Notes: generated by a model not told the origin, from the sequence alone. A DNA stretch of 59,151 bases from Desulfobulbaceae bacterium UBA5611 (GCA_002424635.1 DIKT01000017.1:2445-61595), one strand, 5' to 3'; positions 1 to 8,462 are shown, counted from the first letter of the stretch. Translations and numbers: made by a program.

Positions 1-76
1 GTGAATCATGGAGCAGAAAGCGCTTTAACCCCTTCTCGTCAAACACCTTTGATTCACTGAGATGCAATATCTTCAT
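1..76 (-). CDS. N-terminal fragment of an unidentified small protein (left edge)
   Basis: The gene enters from the left edge on the minus strand and only its first 25 codons are present. The ATG (74-76) follows a good ribosome site (AAGGAG at 83-88, 6 nt spacing). The visible peptide begins MKILHLSESKVFDEKG and is hydrophilic, with no signal peptide. The opening resembles small cupin-fold proteins, but 25 residues are too few for a firm call. Its upstream region holds the repeat at 128-279. Confidence 0.6.
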   Translation of the reverse strand, partial: MKILHLSESKVFDEKGLKRFLLHDS

Positions 77-127
77 TCTGTTCTCCTTTTTTAGTAGAAC
101 CGGGCTTTTTTACTTCTTGGCTGTCCT

Positions 128-279
128 CTTAAGGGTGTCTTGAACAATGAGGATTTTCGTTCACAATCAAGGCATGTGAAAAATTTTACCGCAGGCATAT
201 ATTTGATATTCCGAGGATAAAATTTTGAGCATAACGCCGAGTGTGGGCGAAAAGACCATTTTTCAAGGACCCTTATAAG
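128..279. repeat. MITE-like palindromic repeat, copy 1
   Basis: A 152-bp non-coding element whose reverse complement recurs at 56451-56602 with only scattered differences. The ends are inverted repeats: the left end AAGGGTGTCTTGAACAATG corresponds to the reverse complement of the right end, AAGGGTCCTTGAAAAATG. A nested inverted pair lies inside (AAATTTTA and TAAAATTTT). There is no ORF worth calling. The structure fits a miniature inverted-repeat element or an extragenic palindrome family. No transposase is present to identify a parent element. Confidence 0.8.
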
Positions 280-320
280 TATTGTGCCCGATTTTTACAG
301 AGATTGGTAGTATTGAGCTT

Positions 321-2009
321 TCATGACGAGCGAAAAGCACGGTTCAAACTGCTGAGCATCGCCTTGATCGAGGCAATGATGATATCGGTATCAACCCCGG
401 CGCCCCAGAATTTTCGGCCATCGGGATACTCGGTTTCGATATAGGCCACGGCCTTGGAACCGGAGCCTTTGGTCAGGGCATGCTCATGATAACCGCACAG
501 CGTAAATTCACAGCCTAAGCCTTGCTTCAGGGCGCTGCAAAAGGCGTCAAGCGGGCCATTGCCGCTGGCTGAAAACTCTTGCGGCTTGCCATTAATACTG
601 ATTACGGCCTCGACCTCGGCTGAGGAGCGCTCGGCCTCGGCATCGACATGCCGCTTCAGCACATTAAAGGAAATCAGGCCGTAAGGCCGGGCCACCGCCA
701 GATACTCTTCCTTGAAGGCCTCCCAGAGCTCGGCCATCTGCAATTCTCGGCCTTCACGCTCTGTGACCTGCTGGATGACGGCCCCGAATTCCGGATGCAT
801 CTCCTTGGGCATCTGGAAACCAAACTCCCGGTCCATGATCCAGGCGACCCCACCCTTGCCCGACTGGCTGTTGATGCGGATAATAGATTCATAGCTCCGC
901 CCGACATCGCGGGGATCAATGGGCAGATAAGGGACGGCCCAGATCCCGTCCGTGGCGGCATCACAGGCCGCCATGCCTTTATTGATGGCATCCTGATGGG
1001 AACCGGAAAAGGCGGTATAGACCAACTCGCCGGCATAAGGATGACGGACATGGACCGGAATCCGGGTCACCCGCTCGGAGACCGTGATCACCCGGTTGAT
1101 ATCATGGAGATTGAGTCCCGGATCAACCCCCTGGGTAAACATATTGAGGGCCAGGGTGATGATATCGACATTGCCGGTCCGCTCCCCATTGCCGAAGAGG
1201 GTGCCCTCAACGCGATCACCGCCGGCCATCAGGGCCAGCTCAGTGGCTGCTACCGCACAGCCCCGATCGTTATGGGCATGCAGACTGATAATGGCACAAT
1301 CCCGTTGCTGGAGATGACGGCAGAACCATTCAATCTGATCGGCATAAATATTAGGAGTCGCCATCTCGACGGTGGCCGGCAGATTGATAATCATCGGCTG
1401 CTCCGGCGTCGGTTGCCACACTCCCATGACCGCTTCACAGATCTCCAGGGCAAAGCCCGGTTCCGTGCCGGTAAAACTTTCCGGCGAATATTCATAGCGA
1501 AACGAGGTCTCCGGATAACGGGCTGCCTCGGCGCCGATCAGCCGGGCCCCCTCGATGGCCAAAGCCGTAATCTCCGCCCGGCTCATCTGAAAGACCACGC
1601 GCCGCTGGAGGGTGGAGGTGGAATTATAGAGATGGACAACGGCTTTGTGTGCCCCTTGCAAGGCCGCAAAGCTTCTTTTAATCAGCTGCTCCCTGGCCGG
1701 CGTCAGGATCTGGATGGTCACATCATCAGGGATCAGTCCTTCTTCAATGAGCAGCCGGGCAAAGTCAAACTCGACCTGGGAGGCTGAGGGAAAGCCGATC
1801 TCGATTTCCTTAAAGCCGATCTCGACCAGCAGCTGAAAAAACTCCATCTTCTCATCAAGACTCATGGGCTGCACCAGGGCCTGGTTGCCGTCCCGCAGAT
1901 CAACGCTGCACCAGTCAGGGGCCTTGGTGATGGTCTTTTCCGGCCAGGTCCGCTCCGGCAGCGGCAGGCCCGGATAAGGACGATATTTTCGCACTGCATC
2001 AGGATTCAT
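321..2009 (-). CDS. leuA: 2-isopropylmalate synthase
   Basis: First committed step of leucine synthesis: condenses acetyl-CoA with 2-oxoisovalerate, in the cytoplasm. The 562-aa product is of the longer yeast/actinobacterial-type IPMS class. The N-terminus carries YPGLPLPERTWPEKTITKAP and the catalytic SVDLRDGNQAL motif (about residues 35-45). The metal-binding HAH of SLHAHNDRG lies near 244-246, followed by GNGERTGNVD. The C-terminal third is the leucine-binding regulatory domain. The ATG at 2007-2009 is chosen because AAAGGAG sits 9 nt upstream; an in-frame codon at 2042 lacks a site. It diverges from ilvBN, so the two branched-chain pathways share one intergenic region. A hairpin with a U-tract lies in the leader (2064-2093). 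Confidence 0.95.
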   Translation of the reverse strand: MNPDAVRKYRPYPGLPLPERTWPEKTITKAPDWCSVDLRDGNQALVQPMSLDEKMEFFQLLVEIGFKEIEIGFPSASQVEFDFARLLIEEGLIPDDVTIQILTPAREQLIKRSFAALQGAHKAVVHLYNSTSTLQRRVVFQMSRAEITALAIEGARLIGAEAARYPETSFRYEYSPESFTGTEPGFALEICEAVMGVWQPTPEQPMIINLPATVEMATPNIYADQIEWFCRHLQQRDCAIISLHAHNDRGCAVAATELALMAGGDRVEGTLFGNGERTGNVDIITLALNMFTQGVDPGLNLHDINRVITVSERVTRIPVHVRHPYAGELVYTAFSGSHQDAINKGMAACDAATDGIWAVPYLPIDPRDVGRSYESIIRINSQSGKGGVAWIMDREFGFQMPKEMHPEFGAVIQQVTEREGRELQMAELWEAFKEEYLAVARPYGLISFNVLKRHVDAEAERSSAEVEAVISINGKPQEFSASGNGPLDAFCSALKQGLGCEFTLCGYHEHALTKGSGSKAVAYIETEYPDGRKFWGAGVDTDIIIASIKAMLSSLNRAFRSS

Positions 2010-2063
2010 GAGCTTGTACTCCTTTCTTAAGATGGTTTCCACCAGAGAACCCTTTAAGAGAAT

Positions 2064-2093
2064 AAAAAAAGGCCGGGGCTTGCACCGCGGCCT
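2064..2093 (-). terminator. Hairpin plus U-tract in front of leuA (terminator or attenuator)
   Basis: On the minus strand the sequence reads AGGCCGCGG-TGCAAG-CCCCGGCCT followed by seven T. The stem has nine pairs with one C-C mismatch and looks like an intrinsic terminator. It sits about 55 nt before the leuA start codon. It could attenuate leuA, or end a short upstream minus-strand transcript such as the small ORF at 2151-2312. No leucine-rich leader peptide was found immediately upstream. Confidence 0.6.
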
Positions 2094-2101
2094 GTTGGGA
2101 C

Positions 2102-2107
2102 ATTATA
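2102..2107 (-). promoter_or_regulatory. Possible -10 element for leuA
   Basis: A perfect TATAAT on the minus strand lies about 8 nt before the leader hairpin, with no convincing -35. A second candidate promoter in the same direction is TTGACA (2163-2168) with TTATTT (2140-2145) at 17 nt spacing, which would place a roughly 40-nt leader before the hairpin. Confidence 0.35.
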
Positions 2108-2150
2108 ACCCGTCAAGGAAATTAATAAATGTGGGAATAAAATAAACTCG

Positions 2151-2312
2151 TTAGTGAATTATTGTCAAGCAGGTTTTCACAGCTAACCATCTCAGGAATA
2201 TCTCCATAAGCTCTTCATTCTTGACATTAGGCCTATCATAGATATATATTCTGTGACTCTGCATATTTTCAGTGATCATTTTTAAGGCCTGAAAGACTTT
2301 TCCATATATCAT
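2151..2312 (-). CDS. Possible 53-residue small protein in the leuA-ilvB gap
   Basis: An uninterrupted minus-strand frame from ATG (2310-2312) to TAA (2151-2153), encoding a peptide beginning MIYGKVFQALKMITENMQ and ending in an amphipathic stretch (ELMEIFLRWLAVKTCL). It is followed about 57 nt later by the terminator-like hairpin at 2064-2093, as expected for a short gene. Against it: no strong ribosome site, AT-rich sequence, and overlap with the likely ilvB promoter on the other strand. An internal ATG (codon 12) is an alternative start. The function is unknown and it may be a chance ORF. Confidence 0.25.
   Translation of the reverse strand: MIYGKVFQALKMITENMQSHRIYIYDRPNVKNEELMEIFLRWLAVKTCLTIIH
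2221..2250 (+). promoter_or_regulatory. Sigma70-type promoter for ilvB-ilvN
   Basis: TTGACA (2221-2226) and TATATT (2245-2250) are separated by 18 nt, about 168 nt upstream of the ilvB start. The 375-bp gap (2043-2417) holds this promoter, the leuA leader hairpin and one small ORF. No clear ilv attenuator was seen on the plus strand. Confidence 0.5.
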
Positions 2313-2417
2313 CCGGCTTTTAATAAATTGAAACTATGTATTTATAATTAAAAACAAATTGCAGACTTTAACCGATAACTTTCTGAGAAATATCAATAAT
2401 TGAGAGGAAGAGGCTTC

Positions 2418-4118
2418 ATGGAAAAAATTAGCGGCTCCCAAGCCATTATACGCTGCCTTCAGGAAGAAGGGGTAAAAATTATTTTCGGTTTTCCCGGCGG
2501 TGCCGTCATTGATCTCTATGATGCCCTGATGGATTCGGAAATAACCAATGTTCTGGTCCGGCATGAACAAGGCGCTGTCCATGCCGCTGACGGTTTGGCC
2601 AGGGTCACCGGCGAAGTAGGGGTTGCCCTCCTCACCTCCGGCCCGGGTGCGACCAACGGGGTCACCGCCATTGCCACCGCTTATATGGATTCGATCCCCC
2701 TGGTCATCCTGACCGGCCAGGTGCCCACCGCCCTGATCGGCAACGATGCCTTCCAGGAAGTGGATATCGTCGGCATCACCCGCCCCTGCACCAAACATAA
2801 CTATCTGGTCAAAGATGTCAAAGACCTGGTCCCCACCCTGCGCGAGGCCTTCCATATCGCCCGTACCGGTCGTCCCGGGCCGGTGCTGGTCGATCTGCCC
2901 AAAGATGTTGTGGCCAAGATGGTTGACTTTACTGAGAAAAAGCCGATCAGGATGCAGAACTATCAACCGACCTATGAGCCGCATCCAGGCCAGATAGAGA
3001 AGGCCTGTAAAAAAATTCTGAAGGCCAAAAACCCGGTGCTTTATGTCGGCGGCGGCGTCATTTTATCCAATGCCAGCGAAGAGCTGACCGAACTGGCCAA
3101 AAAACTCAATATCCCGGTGACCATGACCCTGATGGGTCTTGGCGGCTTTCCGGGCAGCGATCCTCTGTCCATGGGCATGCTCGGCATGCATGGCAGCTAT
3201 ACCGCCAATATGGCCGTGGCCCACAGTGATCTGCTGATTGCCGTCGGTGCCCGTTTTGATGACCGGGTTACCGGCCGCCTCGATGCCTTTGCCCCTCATG
3301 CCACCATCATCCATATTGACATTGATCCCACCTCGATCAGTAAAAATGTCAAGGTTGATATCCCTATTGTTGCCGATTGCAAAAATGCCCTGCTTGCTAT
3401 CAATACCTGGTTTAATAATTCCGCGGATTTCAACCGGGATCAGATCATAGCCAGCCATGAACCCTGGCTGGCGACCATTGATGAATGGACGAAGAAACAT
3501 CCCATGTGCTATATTGATGAAGGGGAAATCATCAAACCCCAATATGTCATCGAAATGCTGGACAAGCTCACCCACGGGGATGCCATTATCACCACCGAGG
3601 TCGGTCAGAATCAGATGTGGGCCGCCCAGTTTTACAAGTTCAACAAACCACGGCAATGGGCCACCTCAGGTGGACTGGGGACCATGGGTTATGGACTGCC
3701 GGCCGCCATCGGCGCCAAAATGGCCTTTCCTGATAAGACAGTGATCGATGTCGCCGGTGACGGCTCCATCCAGATGAATATCCAGGAGCTGGCCACCGCC
3801 AAACAGTATAAGTGTCCGGTCAAAGTCGCCATCCTCAACAATAATTATCTGGGCATGGTGCGGCAGTGGCAGGAGCTTTTCTATAATAAACGCTACGCCG
3901 GGACCGTAATGGAAGTAACACCTGATTTTGTCATGCTGGCCCAGGCTTACGGGGCAGTCGGCTTACGGGCCACCAAAAAGAGCGAAGTTGAGGCCGTGAT
4001 CAAAGAGGCTCTGGCCACGGATAATACTGTCATGATGGACTTTGTCATTGCTCGGGAAGAATGTGTGTTTCCAATGGTCCCGGCAGGAAAGGCCACCACC
4101 GATATGCTGCTGGTCTAG
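2418..4118 (+). CDS. ilvB: Acetolactate synthase, large (catalytic) subunit
   Basis: ThDP-, FAD- and Mg-dependent enzyme that makes acetolactate or acetohydroxybutyrate, the first shared step to valine, leucine and isoleucine. The 566-aa product is of normal length. The N-terminal pyrimidine-binding domain carries the catalytic Glu near residue 50 in RHEQGAVHAADG. The central FAD domain follows, and the C-terminal ThDP motif runs from AGDGS to LNNNYLGMVRQW. The ATG at 2418 is preceded by GAGGAAGAGG; a TTG at 2400 in the same frame is less likely. It is followed by ilvN, its regulatory subunit, after a 108-nt gap that contains a stem-loop. Confidence 0.97.
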   Translation: MEKISGSQAIIRCLQEEGVKIIFGFPGGAVIDLYDALMDSEITNVLVRHEQGAVHAADGLARVTGEVGVALLTSGPGATNGVTAIATAYMDSIPLVILTGQVPTALIGNDAFQEVDIVGITRPCTKHNYLVKDVKDLVPTLREAFHIARTGRPGPVLVDLPKDVVAKMVDFTEKKPIRMQNYQPTYEPHPGQIEKACKKILKAKNPVLYVGGGVILSNASEELTELAKKLNIPVTMTLMGLGGFPGSDPLSMGMLGMHGSYTANMAVAHSDLLIAVGARFDDRVTGRLDAFAPHATIIHIDIDPTSISKNVKVDIPIVADCKNALLAINTWFNNSADFNRDQIIASHEPWLATIDEWTKKHPMCYIDEGEIIKPQYVIEMLDKLTHGDAIITTEVGQNQMWAAQFYKFNKPRQWATSGGLGTMGYGLPAAIGAKMAFPDKTVIDVAGDGSIQMNIQELATAKQYKCPVKVAILNNNYLGMVRQWQELFYNKRYAGTVMEVTPDFVMLAQAYGAVGLRATKKSEVEAVIKEALATDNTVMMDFVIAREECVFPMVPAGKATTDMLLV

Positions 4119-4120
4119 CC

Positions 4121-4156
4121 GCCTGTTTTTATTAGCGTTACTATCAGAAAACAGGC
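4121..4156 (+). other. Stem-loop between ilvB and ilvN
   Basis: A perfect 9-bp inverted repeat (GCCTGTTTT at 4121-4129, AAAACAGGC at 4148-4156) with an 18-nt loop begins two bases after the ilvB stop. There is no U-tract, so it is probably not a terminator. It may protect the ilvB 3' end or set the subunit ratio. Confidence 0.45.
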
Positions 4157-4226
4157 AAGAAATCGTTTCTAATTCCAGCCTTTACAGGGCGGTTGTCACC
4201 ACATATATTCTGCACAGGACAAATAG

Positions 4227-4709
4227 ATGAAACATACAATTTCCGTACTTCTTCAAAATAAGCCGGGAGTGCTGTCAAGAGTTACCGGTCTCTTCAGTGG
4301 CCGCGGTTTTAATATTGAAAGCCTCAGTGTCGCTGAGACGCTCGAGTCAAGCATCTCCTGCCTGACTCTGGTCACTCGCGGCGACGAGGCTATTATTGAA
4401 CAGATCACTAAACAGCTGCATAAGCTCATCGATGTCATCAAGGTCACTGATATCAGTGACAGCGAATATGTGGAGCGGGAAATGGTTCTGATCCGGGTGA
4501 AGGCCGAAGCCCAGACCAGAGCTGAAGTCTTGCGGGTCATTGATATCTTCCGCGGCAAGGTCGTGGATGTCAGCCCCAAATCTTATGCGGTTGAGGTCAC
4601 CGGCTCGGCTTCCAAGGTCCAGGCCATCATTGATATTCTGAAACCGATCGGTATCCAGGAGATCGTCCGTACCGGCACTATAGCCATGGCCCGGGCCAGT
4701 AAAAAATGA
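4227..4709 (+). CDS. ilvN: Acetolactate synthase, small (regulatory) subunit
   Basis: Regulatory partner of IlvB that activates the catalytic subunit and confers valine feedback inhibition. The 160-aa product has the expected layout. An N-terminal ACT domain begins HTISVLLQNKPGVLSRVTGL and continues with SGRGFNIESLSV. A C-terminal ALS_ss domain carries the DVSPKSYAVEVTG stretch. The ATG lies 108 nt after ilvB. Its TGA overlaps the psd ATG (ATGA at 4706-4709), so psd is translationally coupled although it belongs to lipid synthesis. Confidence 0.96.
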   Translation: MKHTISVLLQNKPGVLSRVTGLFSGRGFNIESLSVAETLESSISCLTLVTRGDEAIIEQITKQLHKLIDVIKVTDISDSEYVEREMVLIRVKAEAQTRAEVLRVIDIFRGKVVDVSPKSYAVEVTGSASKVQAIIDILKPIGIQEIVRTGTIAMARASKK

Positions 4710-5350
4710 AAACACCCCAGATCCCGATCGCCAAGGAAGGGTATCCCTTTATTGCCTTCAGCGCCTTTGTTACTTTAATTGTCGCTATTTTAGGCTACCC
4801 TCTCCTGGCTTTGCCAGCCTTGGCCTTGACCACTTTTATCATTTGTTTCTTTCGTGATCCGGAGCGCATCGGACCCATCAGCGAAGATGCCTTGATTTCA
4901 CCTGCTGACGGCAAGGTCATCCTGATCGAAAAGATCATTGATGATCAGTACCTGCTGGGGCAAGTTTATAAAATATCAATTTTCATGAACGTATTTAATG
5001 TCCATGTCAACCGGATTCCGATAAGCGGCATCGTTGAAAAAATCATCTACTTCCCCGGTAAATTCTATTCAGCTGACAGTGATCGCGGCGCCCTCCACAA
5101 TGAATATTGTGCCACCATCCTGAAAAGTACCAGTGGCCACCGCCTGGCCTTTGTCCAGGTAGCCGGATTGATTGCCAGAAGGATCGTCTGCTGGCTTGAA
5201 GCCGACGATCAGATCCGTCGCGGCGAGCGTTTCGGCCTGATCCGTTTTGGTTCCCGGGTTGATCTCTATATCCCCACCCAAACTCAACTTGAAGTTGAAG
5301 TCGGCCAGAAAGTAAGAGCCGGCGAAACGATTATTGGCTATCTTCCCTGA
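4706..5350 (+). CDS. psd: Phosphatidylserine decarboxylase proenzyme
   Basis: Converts phosphatidylserine to phosphatidylethanolamine at the inner membrane. The 214-aa length fits the short PSD-A class. A hydrophobic N-terminus (about residues 15-48) anchors the protein. PADGK (about 66-70), FMNVFNVHVNR (about 93-103, with the conserved His) and the self-cleavage pair Gly182-Ser183 in IRFGSRVDL are all present. Cleavage there would yield the pyruvoyl prosthetic group. It starts within the ilvN stop codon and precedes pssA, so the two consecutive steps of phosphatidylethanolamine synthesis are adjacent. Confidence 0.95.
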   Translation: MKTPQIPIAKEGYPFIAFSAFVTLIVAILGYPLLALPALALTTFIICFFRDPERIGPISEDALISPADGKVILIEKIIDDQYLLGQVYKISIFMNVFNVHVNRIPISGIVEKIIYFPGKFYSADSDRGALHNEYCATILKSTSGHRLAFVQVAGLIARRIVCWLEADDQIRRGERFGLIRFGSRVDLYIPTQTQLEVEVGQKVRAGETIIGYLP

Positions 5351-5430
5351 AGCTGTCAGGGCCGCACCTGCACCAATAAATCAGGACAGCTCCTTTCATT
5401 TTGAAGTCATCCTCACAGGAGGAATCTTTC

Positions 5431-6189
5431 ATGCCAGATAATCAACCGGAAACAAGCTCCAAGTTTTATCCCCTGCCATGCATGTTTACTCTGGCCTGTC
5501 TCTTCTTTGGCTTTTATTCCATGATCGCCTCGGTAAATAAAGATTTCAAGACCGCAGCGGTAGCCATACTGGTTGCGGCCATCTTTGACGGTCTTGACGG
5601 CCGGGTCGCCCGATTGACCAGAACCACCAGTCAATTCGGGGTCGAGCTGGATTCACTGTGCGACATGGTCTCCTTTGGTGTTGCTCCGGCCCTTATGGCT
5701 TACCTCTGGGCTCTGCATCCATATGGCCGCTATGGCTGGCTGGCTGCCTTTCTCTACGTGGCCATGACCTCCTTGCGGCTGGCCCGTTTCAACTCTCAGG
5801 ATTCTAAATCGGAAAATAAAGATTTTGTCGGTCTGCCCTGCCCGGCGGCGGCCGCTATGATCGTCACCAGCGTCCTGTTCAGCCATTATCTCGGCATTGT
5901 CGGTGAGGTCAAACATATCTCCCTGTTGCTCCTGGTCTATCTGCTCTCCTACCTGATGGTGTCGACCCACAGATACCTCAGCTTTAAAAAACCAGCGGTG
6001 GGCAGATTCAGGACCTTTCAAATCCTGGTCGGCCTGCTGCTGATCTTTATCCTGATTGCCGCGGAACATGAGATCATGCTCTTTGCCATCTGCCTGCTTT
6101 ACATTGCATCAGGACCGGCCATGGCCATTGTCAGCAAGATTAGCAGACTAAAGAAAAACCCACCAGCCCAGCAGGATCATTTGTCCTAA
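5431..6189 (+). CDS. pssA: CDP-diacylglycerol--serine O-phosphatidyltransferase
   Basis: Makes phosphatidylserine from CDP-diacylglycerol and serine, supplying Psd encoded just upstream. The 252-aa integral membrane protein has the complete CDP-alcohol phosphatidyltransferase signature from Asp56 to Asp78 (D-G-x2-A-R-x8-G-x3-D-x3-D). Several hydrophobic helices follow, and the C-terminus is basic. The ATG at 5431 is chosen because CAGGAGG lies about 9 nt upstream. A TTG at 5401 would lengthen the N-terminus by ten polar residues without a ribosome site. Confidence 0.95.
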   Translation: MPDNQPETSSKFYPLPCMFTLACLFFGFYSMIASVNKDFKTAAVAILVAAIFDGLDGRVARLTRTTSQFGVELDSLCDMVSFGVAPALMAYLWALHPYGRYGWLAAFLYVAMTSLRLARFNSQDSKSENKDFVGLPCPAAAAMIVTSVLFSHYLGIVGEVKHISLLLLVYLLSYLMVSTHRYLSFKKPAVGRFRTFQILVGLLLIFILIAAEHEIMLFAICLLYIASGPAMAIVSKISRLKKNPPAQQDHLS

Positions 6190-6255
6190 AAAAATAAAAA
6201 CAAGACCTGAGAGCTTAAAGCTCCGAAATATCAGCCTATTCATAAGGAAATTACA

Positions 6256-7284
6256 ATGAGCAGTGAACAAAAAAAATATAACGTTGCCATCGCCGGTGCG
6301 ACCGGAGCCGTTGGTGGGGCCATGCTGGATGTTTTACAGCGCAAAAACTTTCCCATTAAGGAATTAAGGCTTCTGGCCTCCGAACGTTCTGTGGGTAAAA
6401 AGATCACCTTTGCCGGCCAGGAACTGACCGTCCAGCTTCTATCCAAAGAGGCCTTTACCGGCATTGATATCGCCCTTTTTTCGGCCGGAGCCTCGCGGTC
6501 TCTCGACTTTGCCCCGGCCGCGGCCGCCGCCGGAGCAGTGGTTATTGACAACTCCAGTGCCTTCCGTATGGATCCCGAAATCCCTCTCGTGGTTCCAGAA
6601 GTCAACCCCCATGCCATAGCCCGCTACAGCAAGCGGGGTATTATCGCCAATCCCAACTGTTCCACCATTCAGATGCTGGTCGCCTTAAAACCGATCCATG
6701 ACAAGGTCGGCATTAAAAGACTGGTGATCTCCACCTATCAGGCCGTCTCCGGGACCGGGGCCAAAGCCATAGAAGAACTGAAGGCCCAGGTGCATGCCTA
6801 TGCCGCCGGCCAGGCCATGGAACACAAGGTCTATCCCCATCAAATCGCCTTCAACTGCCTGCCGCAAATTGACAGCTTTCTTGACAACGGCTACACTAAG
6901 GAAGAGATGAAAATGGTCAATGAGACCAGGAAGATCTTTGAAGACGACACCATCGGCATCACCGCTACTGCCGTACGGGTGCCGGTCTTTTATGGCCACT
7001 CCGAATCGGTGAATATCGAGACCAGAGAAAAGATCAGCGCCGCCGAGGTCAGGGAGCTTTTAGCCCAGGCCCCCGGCGTCCAGCTCATAGATGAACCGAC
7101 CCTTGGTCGTTACCCAATGGCCATTGATTGTGAGGGTAAATTCGAGACCCTGGTGGGCCGCATCCGTGAAGATGAATCCATCGCCAATGGTATCAATCTC
7201 TGGGTAGTCTCCGACAACATCCTCAAGGGCGCGGCCCTTAATGCCGTCCAGATCGCTGAATATTTTATTGCCAACCATAAATAA
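6256..7284 (+). CDS. asd: Aspartate-semialdehyde dehydrogenase
   Basis: NADPH-dependent reduction of aspartyl phosphate to the semialdehyde, the branch point to lysine/diaminopimelate, threonine and methionine. The 342-aa product shows the Rossmann motif AIAGATGAVGG (about residues 11-21), the catalytic Cys135 in ANPNCSTIQM, and GHSESVNIE in the substrate domain. The ATG is preceded by AAGGAAATTACA. It lies 66 nt after pssA and 9 nt before rsmD, in the same direction, so it is probably part of the long ilvB-coaD transcript. Confidence 0.96.
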   Translation: MSSEQKKYNVAIAGATGAVGGAMLDVLQRKNFPIKELRLLASERSVGKKITFAGQELTVQLLSKEAFTGIDIALFSAGASRSLDFAPAAAAAGAVVIDNSSAFRMDPEIPLVVPEVNPHAIARYSKRGIIANPNCSTIQMLVALKPIHDKVGIKRLVISTYQAVSGTGAKAIEELKAQVHAYAAGQAMEHKVYPHQIAFNCLPQIDSFLDNGYTKEEMKMVNETRKIFEDDTIGITATAVRVPVFYGHSESVNIETREKISAAEVRELLAQAPGVQLIDEPTLGRYPMAIDCEGKFETLVGRIREDESIANGINLWVVSDNILKGAALNAVQIAEYFIANHK

Positions 7285-7293
7285 CTTAAAAGA

Positions 7294-7929
7294 TTGAGAA
7301 TTATAAGCGGATGGGCCAAGGGCCGCAAACTTTTTACACCGCCAGCCCGGAACAACAGCATTCGCCCCACCTCTGATCGGGCCCGGGAAGCACTCTTCAA
7401 TATCCTGGGTGAGCAAGTAGTTGGAGCCCAGGTTCTCGATCTCTTTGCCGGTACCGGGGCCTTGGGAGTTGAGGCCCTGAGCCGGGGGGCCGAAGGCGTC
7501 TGCTTTGTCGATTTCCTGCCCCAGGCCCTTGAACTCATAACCAAAAATATTCAGATCTGCATGGACGCCCTCTATCATCAGCAAAGCCTGCTGCAACAAG
7601 GTACTGTTCATCCGGAGCCGCTCAAACCGGTGACCTTGCTCAAACACGATCTCCGGCGGGGCCTGCCTTATTTTTCGGAAAAAATGCGCAGCACCCAGGG
7701 TTTTGATCTGATCTTTGTTGATCCGCCTTATTCGCAAGGCCTCTCAAGACAGTTGCTGCTGGCCCTTGATAACAGTACCCTCCTGCATAAACAAACAATG
7801 GTGGTGGTGGAAGATCGCGCGAAAGAAGCCCTGCCGGAGAAATTGACCAGGCTGGCCCTGGTTGATCAACGTAAATATGGCGAAGCCGGCTTCTGGTTTT
7901 ATCAACCACTGGCGGCCGAGATGAACTGA
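7294..7929 (+). CDS. rsmD: 16S rRNA (guanine(966)-N(2))-methyltransferase RsmD
   Basis: SAM-dependent methylation of a guanine in small-subunit rRNA. The 211-aa protein opens with the family-typical MRIISGWAKGRKL. The SAM-binding loop is VLDLFAGTGALGVEAL, and the catalytic N-methyltransferase motif is FVDPPYSQG (D-P-P-Y). The start is a TTG at 7294 with a weak ribosome site; it is chosen because the conserved N-terminus begins exactly there. The stop overlaps the coaD start (TGATG), the common rsmD-coaD pairing. Confidence 0.93.
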   Translation: MRIISGWAKGRKLFTPPARNNSIRPTSDRAREALFNILGEQVVGAQVLDLFAGTGALGVEALSRGAEGVCFVDFLPQALELITKNIQICMDALYHQQSLLQQGTVHPEPLKPVTLLKHDLRRGLPYFSEKMRSTQGFDLIFVDPPYSQGLSRQLLLALDNSTLLHKQTMVVVEDRAKEALPEKLTRLALVDQRKYGEAGFWFYQPLAAEMN

Positions 7930-8423
7930 TGACTCTAGCACCAACCATTGCCATTTATCCCGGCACTTTTGATCCCATCACCATGGGCCATATTGATATC
8001 ATCAACCGGGCCTTGAATCTTTTTGACCGGGTGATTATTGCCATCGCCGTTAATCCCGGCAAAATTCCACTGTTCACCCTTGAGCAACGGATCAAGATGG
8101 TAAAGCAATGTTTTCCAGCCGATTATTCGCGCATAGAAGTGGCCGCCGTCTCCGGCCTGCTTGTTAACTACGCCAAGCAACAGGGAGCCAAGGCCATTAT
8201 CCGCGGCCTGCGGGCGGTATCAGACTTTGATTATGAATTCCAGCTGGCCCTGATGAATCGTAAACTGGAAAGAGAGGTCGATACTCTTTTTCTCATGCCC
8301 GCCTTTCGCTGGATTTATATCAGTTCCTCCATCATCAAAGAGGCGGCCAGACATGGGGGTGATGTCAGCGAACTGGTGCCGGCACACGTGAACGAACTGC
8401 TGATAGCTACTTTTTCTTCCTGA
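7929..8423 (+). CDS. coaD: Phosphopantetheine adenylyltransferase
   Basis: Penultimate step of coenzyme A synthesis: transfers AMP from ATP to 4'-phosphopantetheine. The 164-aa length is normal. The nucleotidyltransferase motif is IYPGTFDPITMGHIDI, with the catalytic His21 in TMGH. The C-terminal ATP-site motif is YISSSIIKEAARHGGDVSELVP. It shares one base with the rsmD stop. The small intergenic gap to the Rieske gene (39 nt) suggests continued co-transcription. Confidence 0.96.
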   Translation: MTLAPTIAIYPGTFDPITMGHIDIINRALNLFDRVIIAIAVNPGKIPLFTLEQRIKMVKQCFPADYSRIEVAAVSGLLVNYAKQQGAKAIIRGLRAVSDFDYEFQLALMNRKLEREVDTLFLMPAFRWIYISSSIIKEAARHGGDVSELVPAHVNELLIATFSS

Positions 8424-8462
8424 TGTCCGGGCTAATCCCGGCAATATAGCCAACCACTGGTC

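Noticed and set aside
241..444. 67-codon plus-strand frame overlapping the leuA end
   Set aside because: It lies antisense to leuA and across the repeat element, with no ribosome site or recognisable product.
648..1787. Long plus-strand frame inside leuA
   Set aside because: It is antisense to a certain gene, and its translation is low-complexity and typical of a GC-rich shadow frame.
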